In this document: one piece after another, positions 34,100 through 42,311 of the stretch
Layout: each line of letters begins with the position of its first letter
Numbering within the stretch: position 1 is the stretch's first letter
Translations under genes and position numbers: made by a program
Notes under the pieces: model-generated
Told to the model about the DNA's origin: nothing
Databases searched by the model: none
What the model saw: the letters and a program-made list of their open reading frames with translations, nothing else
Assembly: GCF_026343125.1 (NCBI RefSeq)
Contig: NZ_JAPEMB010000001.1
Location: 3,725,501 to 3,789,500, forward strand
DNA from: Streptomyces sp. NBC_00094
GTDB lineage: Bacteria > Actinomycetota > Actinomycetes > Streptomycetales > Streptomycetaceae
Reading direction: 5' to 3'
DNA: 64,000 nucleotides

Positions 34100-36511
34100 A
34101 TGACCCTCTGCACCCCCGCCCGCACGACCAACCGACCCCGAAGCCAGCGGCCCCACAGCCCGCCGGACGGGCCCCGCCGCTTCCGCATCGCCGGCGCGGA
34201 CCTGTCCGCCTCGGTCGCCGTCTTCCTGATCGCCCTGCCACTCTCGCTCGGCATCGCGCTCGCCACCGGAGCCCCGCTCCAGTCCGGCCTGGTCGCCGCC
34301 GCCGTCGGCGGCATCGTCGCCGGCCGGTTCGGCGGCTCCCCCCTGCAGGTGAGCGGGCCCGCCGCCGGCCTCACCGTCGTGACCGCCGAGCTCATCCAGC
34401 GGTACGGCTGGCGCACCACCTGCGCCATCACGGTCCTCGCGGGCCTCGCCCAACTCGGCCTGTCCGCCCTGCGGGTGGCCCGCTCCGCACTCGCCGTCTC
34501 GCCCGCGATCGTGCACGGCATGCTGGCCGGCATCGGCGTCACCATCGCCCTCGCCCAACTCCACATCGTGCTCGGCGGCACGCCGCAGAGCTCTTCCGTG
34601 GCCAACGTCCTGGGCCTGCCCGCCCAGTTGGCGAACGTCCACCCGTCCGCGCTCGCCATCAGCGCCCTCACCGTGACCGTGCTGCTGTGCTGGCCGAAGC
34701 TGCCGGGAAGGGCCGGTCGACTCGTACGGAAGGCCCCCGCCGCGCTCGTCGCGGTGGCCGGGGCGACGGCGCTGGCCGCACTCACCGGACTGGCGGTGCC
34801 CCGCGTCGACCTGCCCTCCTGGAGCAGCCACGCACTGCCAGGGCTGCCCGAGGGGCCGGTCCTCGGGATCGCGGCCGGCGTGCTCACGATCACCCTGGTC
34901 ACGAGCGTGCAGTCGCTGCTCTCCGCCGTCGCGGTCGACAAGCTGGTCGCCGCCCGCCCGGACCTCGGCCGGACCGTCCCGCGCTCCGGCCTCGACCGCG
35001 AGCTCGCCGGACAGGGCGCGGCCAACGTGGTCTCCGGGGCGCTCGGTGGCCTGCCGGTCGCCGGAGTCGCGGTCCGCAGCGTCGCCAACGTGTCGGCGGG
35101 CGCGGTCAGCCGCGCCTCCACCATGCTCCACGGCCTATGGATCGTGCTCGCGGCCCTGCTGCTCGTCCCCGTGCTCGACCTGATCCCGCTGGCCGCGCTC
35201 GCCGCGCTCGTCATGGTGGTCGGCATCCAGATGGTCAGCATCACCCACATCCGCACGGTCACCCGCCACCGCGAGGTCGTCGTCTACGCAGTGACGCTGG
35301 CCGGTGTCACCCTCGTCGGCATCCTGGAGGGCGTGGCCCTCGGGATCGCCGTGGCCATCGCCGTCGCGCTGCACCGGCTGGCCCGCACCCGCATCACCCG
35401 CGAGGAGCGGGACGGACACGAACTGCTGCACGTCCGGGGCCAGCTGACCTTCCTCGCCGTCCCCCGACTGAGCCGGGCCCTGCACCAGCTGCCCCGGGGC
35501 TCCCACGTCGTGGTCGAACTGGACGGGTCCTTCATGGACCACGCCGCCTTCGAGACGCTGAGCGAGTGGACGTCCGGGCACCTCGCCCACGGCGGCACGG
35601 TCGAGACGACCGGCCCCTCCGGCGTCCGGATCGCCGAACCCCACGCCTCCCCCGACGCGGCGGCCGACACCGCCTCCCACACCTGCTGCCGCCCCTGGAC
35701 GCCGTGGCACAACCACCCATGCGGTGAGCGGGAGGCCGACGGGGCCGACGGCCCCGAAGAGGCCGCCGCGCCCGCCGAGACCCGCCGGACGTCGGGGCTG
35801 CACCTGGCCAGCGGCATCGGCAAGTTCCAGCGGAACACCGCCCCGCTCGTACGGGACGAGCTCGCCCGCCTCGCCCGCGAGGGCCAGCGCCCCTCCCAGC
35901 TCTTCCTGACCTGCGCCGACTCCCGCCTGGTCACCAGCATGATCACCTCCAGCGGCCCCGGCGACCTCTTCACCGTGCGGAACGTCGGCAACCTCGTCCC
36001 GCTCCCCGGCGAGGAGAGCGGGGACGACTCGGTCGCGGCGGCGATCGAGTACGCGGTGGACGTGCTCCGGGTCGAGTCGATCACCGTGTGCGGCCACTCC
36101 GGCTGCGGTGCGATGCAGGCCCTGCTCGGCAGCGGCCCGGACGATCCGGCGACACCGCCGACCCCGCTGCGGCGCTGGCTGCGGCACGGCCGGCCGAGCC
36201 TGGACCGGATGGCGAGCCGTAGACACGCCTGGGCCCGGATCTCCGGACGGCTGCCGGCCGACGCGGTCGAGCAGCTCTGCCTGACCAACGTGGTCCAGCA
36301 GCTGGAGCACCTGAGGGCGTACGAGTCGGTGGCGCGCCGACTGGCCGAGGGCAGCCTCACCCTGCACGGCATGTACTTCCATGTGGGCGAGGCGCAGGCG
36401 TACCTGTTGTCGGGCACGGACGAGGTCCACAGCTACGACGACGTCTTCACGCAGGTCATGCCGAGCGACCACCTGGAGTCGGATCACCTGACGACGGCCC
36501 GCGCGTCCTGA
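34100..36511 (+). CDS. SulP anion transporter-STAS-beta carbonic anhydrase fusion
   Basis: An 803-residue protein. Residues about 30-420 form a SulP/SLC26 transporter (LIALPLSLGIALATGAPLQSGL, then QVSGPAAGLTVVTAEL). A STAS-like segment follows (about 430-520, LLHVRGQLTFLAVPRL). From about 560 comes a beta-class carbonic anhydrase with zinc ligands in CADSR and CGHSGCGAM and the Asp-Arg dyad in ADSR. It likely takes up bicarbonate or another anion and couples it to CO2/HCO3- exchange at the membrane. The start is ATG 34100 after GGAGGAG. SulP-CA fusions are known in several bacteria. The 3' end, stop included, is part of a tandem repeat. Confidence 0.92.
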   Translation: MTLCTPARTTNRPRSQRPHSPPDGPRRFRIAGADLSASVAVFLIALPLSLGIALATGAPLQSGLVAAAVGGIVAGRFGGSPLQVSGPAAGLTVVTAELIQRYGWRTTCAITVLAGLAQLGLSALRVARSALAVSPAIVHGMLAGIGVTIALAQLHIVLGGTPQSSSVANVLGLPAQLANVHPSALAISALTVTVLLCWPKLPGRAGRLVRKAPAALVAVAGATALAALTGLAVPRVDLPSWSSHALPGLPEGPVLGIAAGVLTITLVTSVQSLLSAVAVDKLVAARPDLGRTVPRSGLDRELAGQGAANVVSGALGGLPVAGVAVRSVANVSAGAVSRASTMLHGLWIVLAALLLVPVLDLIPLAALAALVMVVGIQMVSITHIRTVTRHREVVVYAVTLAGVTLVGILEGVALGIAVAIAVALHRLARTRITREERDGHELLHVRGQLTFLAVPRLSRALHQLPRGSHVVVELDGSFMDHAAFETLSEWTSGHLAHGGTVETTGPSGVRIAEPHASPDAAADTASHTCCRPWTPWHNHPCGEREADGADGPEEAAAPAETRRTSGLHLASGIGKFQRNTAPLVRDELARLAREGQRPSQLFLTCADSRLVTSMITSSGPGDLFTVRNVGNLVPLPGEESGDDSVAAAIEYAVDVLRVESITVCGHSGCGAMQALLGSGPDDPATPPTPLRRWLRHGRPSLDRMASRRHAWARISGRLPADAVEQLCLTNVVQQLEHLRAYESVARRLAEGSLTLHGMYFHVGEAQAYLLSGTDEVHSYDDVFTQVMPSDHLESDHLTTARAS

Positions 36512-36606
36512 GGTCGCCGGACCGGCCCGGCCCGCGCCTCCTGAGGTCGCCGGACCGGCTCGGCCCGAGGCCTCCTGAGGTCGCCGGACCGAATCGCCCC
36601 GCGCGT
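36507..36606. repeat. 33/34-bp tandem repeat containing a stop codon
   Basis: Three units start at 36507, 36540 and 36574, each opening CCTGAGGTCGCCGGACCG. The TGA in the first unit is the stop codon of the SulP-carbonic anhydrase gene. A fragment of a fourth unit follows at 36607. Confidence 0.88.
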
Positions 36607-36641
36607 CCTGAACCATCCGCTCCGGCCGTCCGTGAGACTGT

Positions 36642-36679
36642 GTGGCCCCTTCTCCCACCGCTCGGGAAGAAGGGGCCAC
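36642..36679 (+). terminator. Hairpin between the SulP-CA gene and acsA
   Basis: Perfect 12-bp arms GTGGCCCCTTCT (36642-36653) and AGAAGGGGCCAC (36668-36679) enclose a 14-base loop, 130 bases after the stop. It probably ends transcription before the acsA promoter. Confidence 0.75.
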
Positions 36680-36696
36680 CGCACGTCATACAACTC

Positions 36697-36712
36697 ACAG
36701 GTCTAAACCAAT
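36697..36712 (+). promoter_or_regulatory. DasR-like operator upstream of acsA
   Basis: ACAGGTCTAAACCAAT matches the recalled DasR-responsive element ACTGGTCTAGACCAAT at 14 of 16 positions and keeps the GGTCTA-ACC core dyad. It lies 93 bases before the acsA start. DasR is the N-acetylglucosamine-controlled GntR regulator of Streptomyces. Confidence 0.55.
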
Positions 36713-36804
36713 TCCCTGGAGACTCTTGTCACCCGGGCCTCGGACTGATGAGCTATGACGCGGGACACATACGCACAGAGGACGCCCTGGGAAAGGGAGA
36801 TGTC

Positions 36805-38784
36805 GTGAGCAACGAATCCTTGGCCAACCTGCTCAAGGAAGAGCGGCGGTTCGCGCCGCCCGCCGAGCTGGCCGCGGACGCCAATGTGACGGCGGAGGCG
36901 TACGAGCAGGCCAAGGCGGACAGGCTGGGCTTCTGGGCCGAGCAGGCCAAGCGCCTGACCTGGGCCACCGAGCCGACCGAGACGCTCGACTGGTCGAACC
37001 CGCCGTTCGCCAAGTGGTTCGCGGACGGCGAGCTGAACGTGGCGTACAACTGCGTCGACCGTCACGTCGAGGCGGGCCACGGCGACCGGGTCGCCATCCA
37101 CTTCGAGGGCGAGCCGGGCGACAGCCGCGCCATCACCTACGCCGAGCTCAAGGACGAGGTCTCGCGGGCCGCCAACGCCCTGACCGAGCTGGGCGTCCGC
37201 AAGGGTGACCGGGTCGCCGTCTACCTGCCGATGATCCCCGAGGCGGCCGTCACGATGCTGGCCTGCGCCCGCGTCGGCGCCGCCCACTCGGTGGTCTTCG
37301 GCGGCTTCTCGGCCGACGCCGTGGCCTCCCGCATCCAGGACGCCGACGCCAAGCTGGTCGTCACCGCCGACGGCGGCTACCGCCGCGGCAAGCCGAGCGC
37401 CCTCAAGCCGGCCATCGACGAGGCCGTCGCCAAGTGCCCGCAGGTCGAGCACGTCCTCGTGGTCCGCCGCACGGGCCAGGACACGGCCTTCACCGAGGGC
37501 CGCGACGTGTGGTGGGACGACATCGTCGCCCGCCAGTCCGCCGAGCACACCCCGGAGGCCTTCGAGGCGGAGCACCCGCTCTTCATCCTCTACACCTCCG
37601 GTACGACGGGTAAGCCGAAGGGCATCCTGCACACCTCCGGCGGCTACCTCACCCAGGCCGCGTACACGCACCACGCCGTCTTCGACCTGAAGCCGGAGAG
37701 CGACGTCTACTGGTGTACCGCCGACATCGGCTGGGTCACCGGCCACTCGTACATCGTCTACGGCCCGCTGGCCAACGGCGCGACGCAGGTCATGTACGAG
37801 GGCACCCCGGACACCCCGCACCAGGGCCGGGTCTTCGAGATCGTGCAGAAGTACGGCGTCACGATCCTCTACACGGCGCCGACGCTGATCCGTACGTTCA
37901 TGAAGTGGGGCGACGACATCCCCGCGAAGTTCGACCTCTCCAGCCTCCGCGTGCTGGGCTCGGTCGGCGAGCCGATCAACCCCGAGGCCTGGGTCTGGTA
38001 CCGCGAGCACATCGGCGCCAACAAGTGCCCGATCGTGGACACCTGGTGGCAGACCGAGACCGGCGCGATGATGATCTCGCCGCTGCCGGGCGTCACCGAG
38101 ACCAAGCCGGGCTCCGCCCAGCGCGCGCTGCCGGGCATCTCCGCGACCGTCGTCGACGACGAGGCGAACGAGGTGCCGGACGGCGGCGGTGGCTACCTGG
38201 TCCTCACCGAGCCGTGGCCGTCGATGCTCCGCACGATCTGGGGCGACGACCAGCGCTACATCGACACGTACTGGTCCCGCTTCGAGGGCAAGTACTTCGC
38301 CGGTGACGGCGCCAAGAAGGACGAGGACGGCGACATCTGGCTGCTCGGCCGGGTCGACGACGTCATGCTCGTCTCGGGCCACAACATCTCGACCACCGAG
38401 GTCGAGTCGGCGCTCGTCTCCCACCCGTCCGTGGCCGAGGCGGCCGTCGTCGGCGCCGCGGACGAGACGACCGGCCAGGCCATCGTCGCCTTCGTCATCC
38501 TGCGCGGCACGGCGAGCGAGACGGTGGCATCATCCGCTGACGCGGTGGAGAACCTCGTCTCCGACCTGCGCAACCACGTCGGCGCGACGCTCGGCCCGAT
38601 CGCCAAGCCGAAGCGGATCCTGCCGGTGGCGGAGCTGCCGAAGACCCGCTCGGGCAAGATCATGCGTCGCCTGCTGCGTGACGTGGCGGAGAACCGGGAG
38701 CTGGGAGACGTCACGACGCTGACCGACTCCTCGGTCATGTCGCTCATCCAGACCCAGCTGCCGACGACGTCCAGCGAGGACTGA
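36805..38784 (+). CDS. acsA: Acetyl-CoA synthetase (AMP-forming)
   Basis: A 659-residue enzyme that makes acetyl-CoA from acetate, ATP and CoA. The AMP-binding signature is LYTSGTTGKPKGILHTSGGY. The adenylate motif DTWWQTETGAMMISPLPG carries the conserved Trp typical of acetate users, and the hinge is near GRVDDVMLVSGHNIS. Lys618 in KTRSGKIMRRLL is the residue silenced by acetylation in this family. The GTG start with AAAGGGAGATGTC upstream gives the normal length; a longer upstream frame has no homology. A DasR-like site and a hairpin flank the promoter. Confidence 0.96.
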   Translation: MSNESLANLLKEERRFAPPAELAADANVTAEAYEQAKADRLGFWAEQAKRLTWATEPTETLDWSNPPFAKWFADGELNVAYNCVDRHVEAGHGDRVAIHFEGEPGDSRAITYAELKDEVSRAANALTELGVRKGDRVAVYLPMIPEAAVTMLACARVGAAHSVVFGGFSADAVASRIQDADAKLVVTADGGYRRGKPSALKPAIDEAVAKCPQVEHVLVVRRTGQDTAFTEGRDVWWDDIVARQSAEHTPEAFEAEHPLFILYTSGTTGKPKGILHTSGGYLTQAAYTHHAVFDLKPESDVYWCTADIGWVTGHSYIVYGPLANGATQVMYEGTPDTPHQGRVFEIVQKYGVTILYTAPTLIRTFMKWGDDIPAKFDLSSLRVLGSVGEPINPEAWVWYREHIGANKCPIVDTWWQTETGAMMISPLPGVTETKPGSAQRALPGISATVVDDEANEVPDGGGGYLVLTEPWPSMLRTIWGDDQRYIDTYWSRFEGKYFAGDGAKKDEDGDIWLLGRVDDVMLVSGHNISTTEVESALVSHPSVAEAAVVGAADETTGQAIVAFVILRGTASETVASSADAVENLVSDLRNHVGATLGPIAKPKRILPVAELPKTRSGKIMRRLLRDVAENRELGDVTTLTDSSVMSLIQTQLPTTSSED

Positions 38785-38800
38785 GTCCCGGTCGTACGAC

Positions 38801-38839
38801 GCGGAAGCCCGCCCCGAGCCGCTCGGGGCGGGCTTCCGC
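38801..38839 (+). terminator. acsA terminator
   Basis: Perfect 18-bp arms (38801-38818 and 38822-38839, GCGGAAGCCCGCCCCGAG and complement) with a 3-base loop, 17 bases after the acsA stop. Confidence 0.88.
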
Positions 38840-38925
38840 GCGTCTCGCCCCGCAGGCCCCCTCCGTCGGGACGAAAGGCGCAAATCTCCTTAAAGTGATT
38901 CTCGCCGGACACAACCCCGTCTCGT

Positions 38926-38969
38926 TAGGTAAAGTAAGGATCGCGTCAGTGACGCGACAAGAAAACCTA
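38926..38969 (+). promoter_or_regulatory. Nested dyads upstream of nhaA
   Basis: A 17-base perfect palindrome TCGCGTCAGTGACGCGA (38941-38957) is nested inside a TAGGT (38926-38930) / ACCTA (38965-38969) pair, directly after a -10-like TAAAGT and 73 bases before the nhaA start. It could be an operator or a structured 5' leader. Confidence 0.5.
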
Positions 38970-39030
38970 GGTGCGCCGGGAAGTCTGGTCGGCATGTGCT
39001 TCGTCCTGCCCACCGACCGGAGGTTTCCTC

Positions 39031-40437
39031 GTGGCCGCGCCCGCACCGACCGACCGTGACGACCGCAAGTTCCTCGGCCGGCTCTCCCTGCCCGAGCGGC
39101 GATACCTCACCGACGCCCTGCGTACGGAGACCGTCGGCGGCGTCCTGCTACTCCTCGCCGCCGTCGCCGCCCTCATCTGGGCCAACACCCCCGCGGCCGA
39201 CAGCTACAAGTCCGTACAGAACTTCCACATAGGCCCCGCCGCCCTCGGTCTCGACCTGTCGATCCAGCACTGGGCCGCCGACGGGCTCCTCGCGATCTTC
39301 TTCTTCGTCGCAGGCATCGAGCTCAAGCGCGAGCTCGTCGCGGGCGAACTGCGCGACCCCAAGGCCGCCGCGCTCCCCGTCATCGCCGCGATCTGCGGCA
39401 TGGCCGCGCCCGCCCTCGTCTACGCCCTGGTCAACGTCCTCGGCAACGGCTCGATGGACGGCTGGGCCGTGCCCACGGCGACCGACATCGCCTTCGCGCT
39501 CGCCGTCCTCGCCGTCATCGGCACCTCGCTGCCGTCCGCGCTGCGCGCCTTCCTGCTCACCCTCGCCGTCGTCGACGACCTCTTCGCGATCCTGATCATC
39601 GCGGTCTTCTTCACCAGCGACCTGAACTTCGCCGCGCTCGGCGGCGCGGTCGCCGGACTCGTCGTCTTCTGGCTGCTCCTCCGCAAGAACGTTCGCGGCT
39701 GGTACGTGTACGTCCCGCTGGCCCTCGTCATCTGGGCCCTGATGTACAACAGCGGCGTCCACGCCACCATCGCCGGCGTCGCCATGGGCCTGATGCTGCG
39801 CTGCACCACCCACGAGGGTGAGAAGCACTCCCCCGGCGAGCACATCGAGCACCTCGTACGACCGCTCTCGGCCGGCCTCGCCGTCCCCCTGTTCGCGCTC
39901 TTCTCCGCCGGCGTCAGCGTCTCCGGCGGGGCGATCCGCGACGTCTTCACCCAGCCGGTCACCCTCGGCGTCGTCCTCGGTCTCGTCGTCGGCAAGGCCG
40001 TCGGCATCTTCGGCGGCACCTGGCTCGCCGCCCGTTTCACCAAGGCGGAGCTCAACCCCGACCTGACCTGGCCGGACGTCTTCGCCGTCGCCTCCCTCGC
40101 CGGCATCGGCTTCACCGTCTCGCTGCTCATCGGCGAACTCGCCTTCGCCGGCGACGCCGTCCTCACCGACGAGGTGAAGGCCGCCGTCCTCATCGGCTCC
40201 CTCATCGCGGCCGTCCTCGCCTCCGTCCTGCTGAAGCTGCGGGTCCGCAGGTACCAGGAGCTCATCGCCGACGAGGAGCGCGACGACGACCACGACGGCA
40301 TCCCCGACATCTACGAGCAGGACAACCCGGCGTACCACCTGCGGATGGCGGAGATCTACGAGAAGAAGGCCGCCGAGCACCGCGACCGCGCCCAAGTGGC
40401 GGGGGCATCGCGCGACGAGGCCGACCGTCCGGCATGA
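39031..40437 (+). CDS. nhaA: Na+/H+ antiporter NhaA
   Basis: A 468-residue twelve-helix antiporter that exports Na+ (and Li+) in exchange for protons. The ion-binding aspartate pair is in LAVVDDLFAILIIAVF, and the discontinuous helix region VPTATDIAFALAVLAVIG is conserved. The GTG start with CCGGAGG upstream gives the family N-terminus. A hydrophilic C-terminal tail of about 60 residues (YQELIADEERDDDHDGIPD onward) exceeds E. coli NhaA. A holin-like gene follows 36 bases downstream. Confidence 0.95.
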   Translation: MAAPAPTDRDDRKFLGRLSLPERRYLTDALRTETVGGVLLLLAAVAALIWANTPAADSYKSVQNFHIGPAALGLDLSIQHWAADGLLAIFFFVAGIELKRELVAGELRDPKAAALPVIAAICGMAAPALVYALVNVLGNGSMDGWAVPTATDIAFALAVLAVIGTSLPSALRAFLLTLAVVDDLFAILIIAVFFTSDLNFAALGGAVAGLVVFWLLLRKNVRGWYVYVPLALVIWALMYNSGVHATIAGVAMGLMLRCTTHEGEKHSPGEHIEHLVRPLSAGLAVPLFALFSAGVSVSGGAIRDVFTQPVTLGVVLGLVVGKAVGIFGGTWLAARFTKAELNPDLTWPDVFAVASLAGIGFTVSLLIGELAFAGDAVLTDEVKAAVLIGSLIAAVLASVLLKLRVRRYQELIADEERDDDHDGIPDIYEQDNPAYHLRMAEIYEKKAAEHRDRAQVAGASRDEADRPA

Positions 40438-40473
40438 TCTGACTCGGACCGTAGAAGAGAAAAGGGAGCAGCG

Positions 40474-40959
40474 ATGAGCGACCCGTTCGACGGAGCCGAG
40501 CGCAGTCTCGGCCAGTTGGTCGCCTCGGCGACCGCCGAGATGTCCGCACTCGTGCACGACGAGATCGCCCTGGCCAAGGCCGAGATCCGGGAGGACGCCA
40601 AGCGGGGCGCGATCGGCGGCGCCGCCGGCATCGCCGCCGCGGTCGTGCTGTTGTTCTCCCTGCCGATGCTGAGCTTCGCGCTCGCGTACGCCATCAACAC
40701 CTGGACGGGCGGGCACAACGGCGAGGGCGGCTGGAACCTCGTCTGGTGCTTCCTGCTCTCGTTCGCCGCGAACGTGCTGCTGGCGGTGCTCCTCGGCGTG
40801 ATCGCGTACGCCAAGTTCCGCAAGGTGAAGCCGCCGGAGAAGTCCATCGCCTCCGCCAAGCAGACGGCCGCCGTGCTCTCCACGGTGAAGCCGCACCCCC
40901 GCCCGGAGCCGGTCACGGCGCTGGACAAGGCCTCCGCTGTGGCACGCTCGTCCGTATGA
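40474..40959 (+). CDS. DUF1469 / phage holin superfamily III-like membrane protein
   Basis: A 161-residue protein. An amphipathic N-terminus (SLGQLVASATAEMSALVHDEIALAKAEI) precedes two membrane helices (about 48-70 and 88-110), then a basic, proline-containing cytoplasmic tail. It is typical of the Act_Holin_III (DUF1469) family of unknown role. Its stop overlaps the start of the hydrolase gene by ATGA, so the two are co-translated. Confidence 0.85.
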   Translation: MSDPFDGAERSLGQLVASATAEMSALVHDEIALAKAEIREDAKRGAIGGAAGIAAAVVLLFSLPMLSFALAYAINTWTGGHNGEGGWNLVWCFLLSFAANVLLAVLLGVIAYAKFRKVKPPEKSIASAKQTAAVLSTVKPHPRPEPVTALDKASAVARSSV

Positions 40960-41891
40960 CCCTCCCCGAGAGCAGCAACGGCAACGGCGGGCCCGTGCGG
41001 CTCGACGGGCCGTGGACCCATCGCGACGTGGCCGCCAACGGCGCCCGATTCCACATCGCCGAGATGGGTGACGGCCCGCTGGTGCTGCTCCTGCACGGCT
41101 TCCCGCAGTTCTGGTGGACCTGGCGCCACCAGCTGCCGGCCCTCGCCGACGCGGGGTTCCGGGCCGTCGCGATGGACCTGCGCGGGGTGGGCGGCAGCGA
41201 CCGCACGCCCCGGGGTTACGACCCCGCCAACCTGGCCCTCGACATCACCGGGGTCATCCGCTCCCTCGGCGAGCCCGACGCGGCGCTCGTCGGCCACGAC
41301 CTGGGCGGCTACCTCGCCTGGACGGCGGCCGTGATGCGGCCCAAGCTGGTGCGCCGCCTCGCCGTCTCCTCGATGCCGCACCCGCGCCGCTGGCGCTCGG
41401 CGATGCTCTCCGACTTCGCCCAGTCGCGGGCCGGGTCGCACATCTGGGGCTTCCAGCAGCCGTGGCTGCCGGAGCGCCGGCTCGTCGCGGACGACGCGGC
41501 GCTCGTGGGAGAGCTGATCCAGGAGTGGTCGGGGCCGCGCCCCGCCGACGAGGAGGCCGTCGAGGTGTACCGGCGGGCGATGCTGGTCCCGTCGACGGCG
41601 CACTGCTCGATCGAGCCGTACCGCTGGATGGTGCGGTCCCTGGCCCGCCCGGACGGCATCCAGTTCAACCGGCGCATGAAGCGGCCCGTACGGGTGCCGA
41701 CGCTGCACCTGCACGGCTCCATGGACCCGGTGATGCGGACCCGCAGCGCGGCCGGTTCGGGCGAGTACGTGGAGGCGCCGTACCGCTGGCGGCTCTTCGA
41801 CGGCCTCGGTCACTTCCCGCACGAGGAGGACCCGGTGGCCTTCTCCACGGAGCTCGTCAACTGGCTGAAGGACCCCGAGCCCGACCGCTGA
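40956..41891 (+). CDS. Alpha/beta hydrolase, epoxide hydrolase-like
   Basis: A 311-residue soluble enzyme. The oxyanion motif is LLHGFPQFWWTW, the nucleophile is Asp115 in the GHDLGG elbow (Asp as in epoxide hydrolases and dehalogenases), and the catalytic histidine is in GLGHFPHEED; a distal acid is near LHGSMDPV. The Trp pair after HGFPQF fits the epoxide hydrolase family. ATG overlaps the previous stop. The physiological substrate is unknown. Confidence 0.88.
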   Translation: MTLPESSNGNGGPVRLDGPWTHRDVAANGARFHIAEMGDGPLVLLLHGFPQFWWTWRHQLPALADAGFRAVAMDLRGVGGSDRTPRGYDPANLALDITGVIRSLGEPDAALVGHDLGGYLAWTAAVMRPKLVRRLAVSSMPHPRRWRSAMLSDFAQSRAGSHIWGFQQPWLPERRLVADDAALVGELIQEWSGPRPADEEAVEVYRRAMLVPSTAHCSIEPYRWMVRSLARPDGIQFNRRMKRPVRVPTLHLHGSMDPVMRTRSAAGSGEYVEAPYRWRLFDGLGHFPHEEDPVAFSTELVNWLKDPEPDR

Positions 41892-42038
41892 CGTGACGCC
41901 TGACGTGCCATCGGAACAGGCGCCCGGTCAGGCTTCTGACGTACAGACATCCATCGAACGGCCATGTGCCCGGCGCATACTCCAATTGGCGGGCCCCCGG
42001 GCGGTTACCGACCTTGGGCCACGGGCAGACGTCGAGGT

Positions 42039-42233
42039 ATGGGCTGGACGCACGACTACAGTGACACAGCACGCAACCGCCGCTCGGCCGCTGGGCCGGG
42101 CTCCCGGGAGAGGGGCGGCCCGCAGGACCAGGGCCGCGCGCACGCCGTGCAAGGGGTGGGGATCTCGCGCATCCTGCGCCGCCGGGCCCGCTGGGTCTCG
42201 GCCCGGCTCAGGCATCCACGCGACACCCCCTAG
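42039..42233 (+). CDS. Possible 64-residue basic protein
   Basis: ATG after GTCGAGGT opens a frame MGWTHDYSDTARNRRSAAG rich in Arg, Ala and Gly, ending in RRRARWVSARLRHPRDTP. It lies between the epoxide hydrolase-like gene and the convergent protease gene. There is no recognised domain. The frame is modest in length and the ribosome site is weak, so this is a tentative call. Confidence 0.35.
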   Translation: MGWTHDYSDTARNRRSAAGPGSRERGGPQDQGRAHAVQGVGISRILRRRARWVSARLRHPRDTP

Positions 42234-42237
42234 CGGG

Positions 42238-42297
42238 GCACAGGACAGCGGAGCACGGGACATCGGAGCGCAGGGCAGCAGAGCACAGGACTGCTGT
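42238..42297. repeat. 15-bp tandem repeat, four units
   Basis: Four adjacent 15-bp units begin at 42238, 42253, 42268 and 42283 with consensus GCACRGGACAKCGGA. They end 15 bases before the stop codon of the minus-strand protease gene. With the possible small protein, they account for most of the 420-base gap. Confidence 0.85.
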
Positions 42298-42311
42298 GAG
42301 CGGCCGGCCGG

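Noticed and set aside
33934..35727. A 597-codon plus-strand frame overlapping the SulP gene
   Set aside because: Arg/Pro/His-rich alternative reading of the SulP-carbonic anhydrase gene, without domains.
42039..42233. The small basic frame as a confident gene
   Set aside because: Kept only as a low-confidence feature because the ribosome site is weak and I cannot check conservation.
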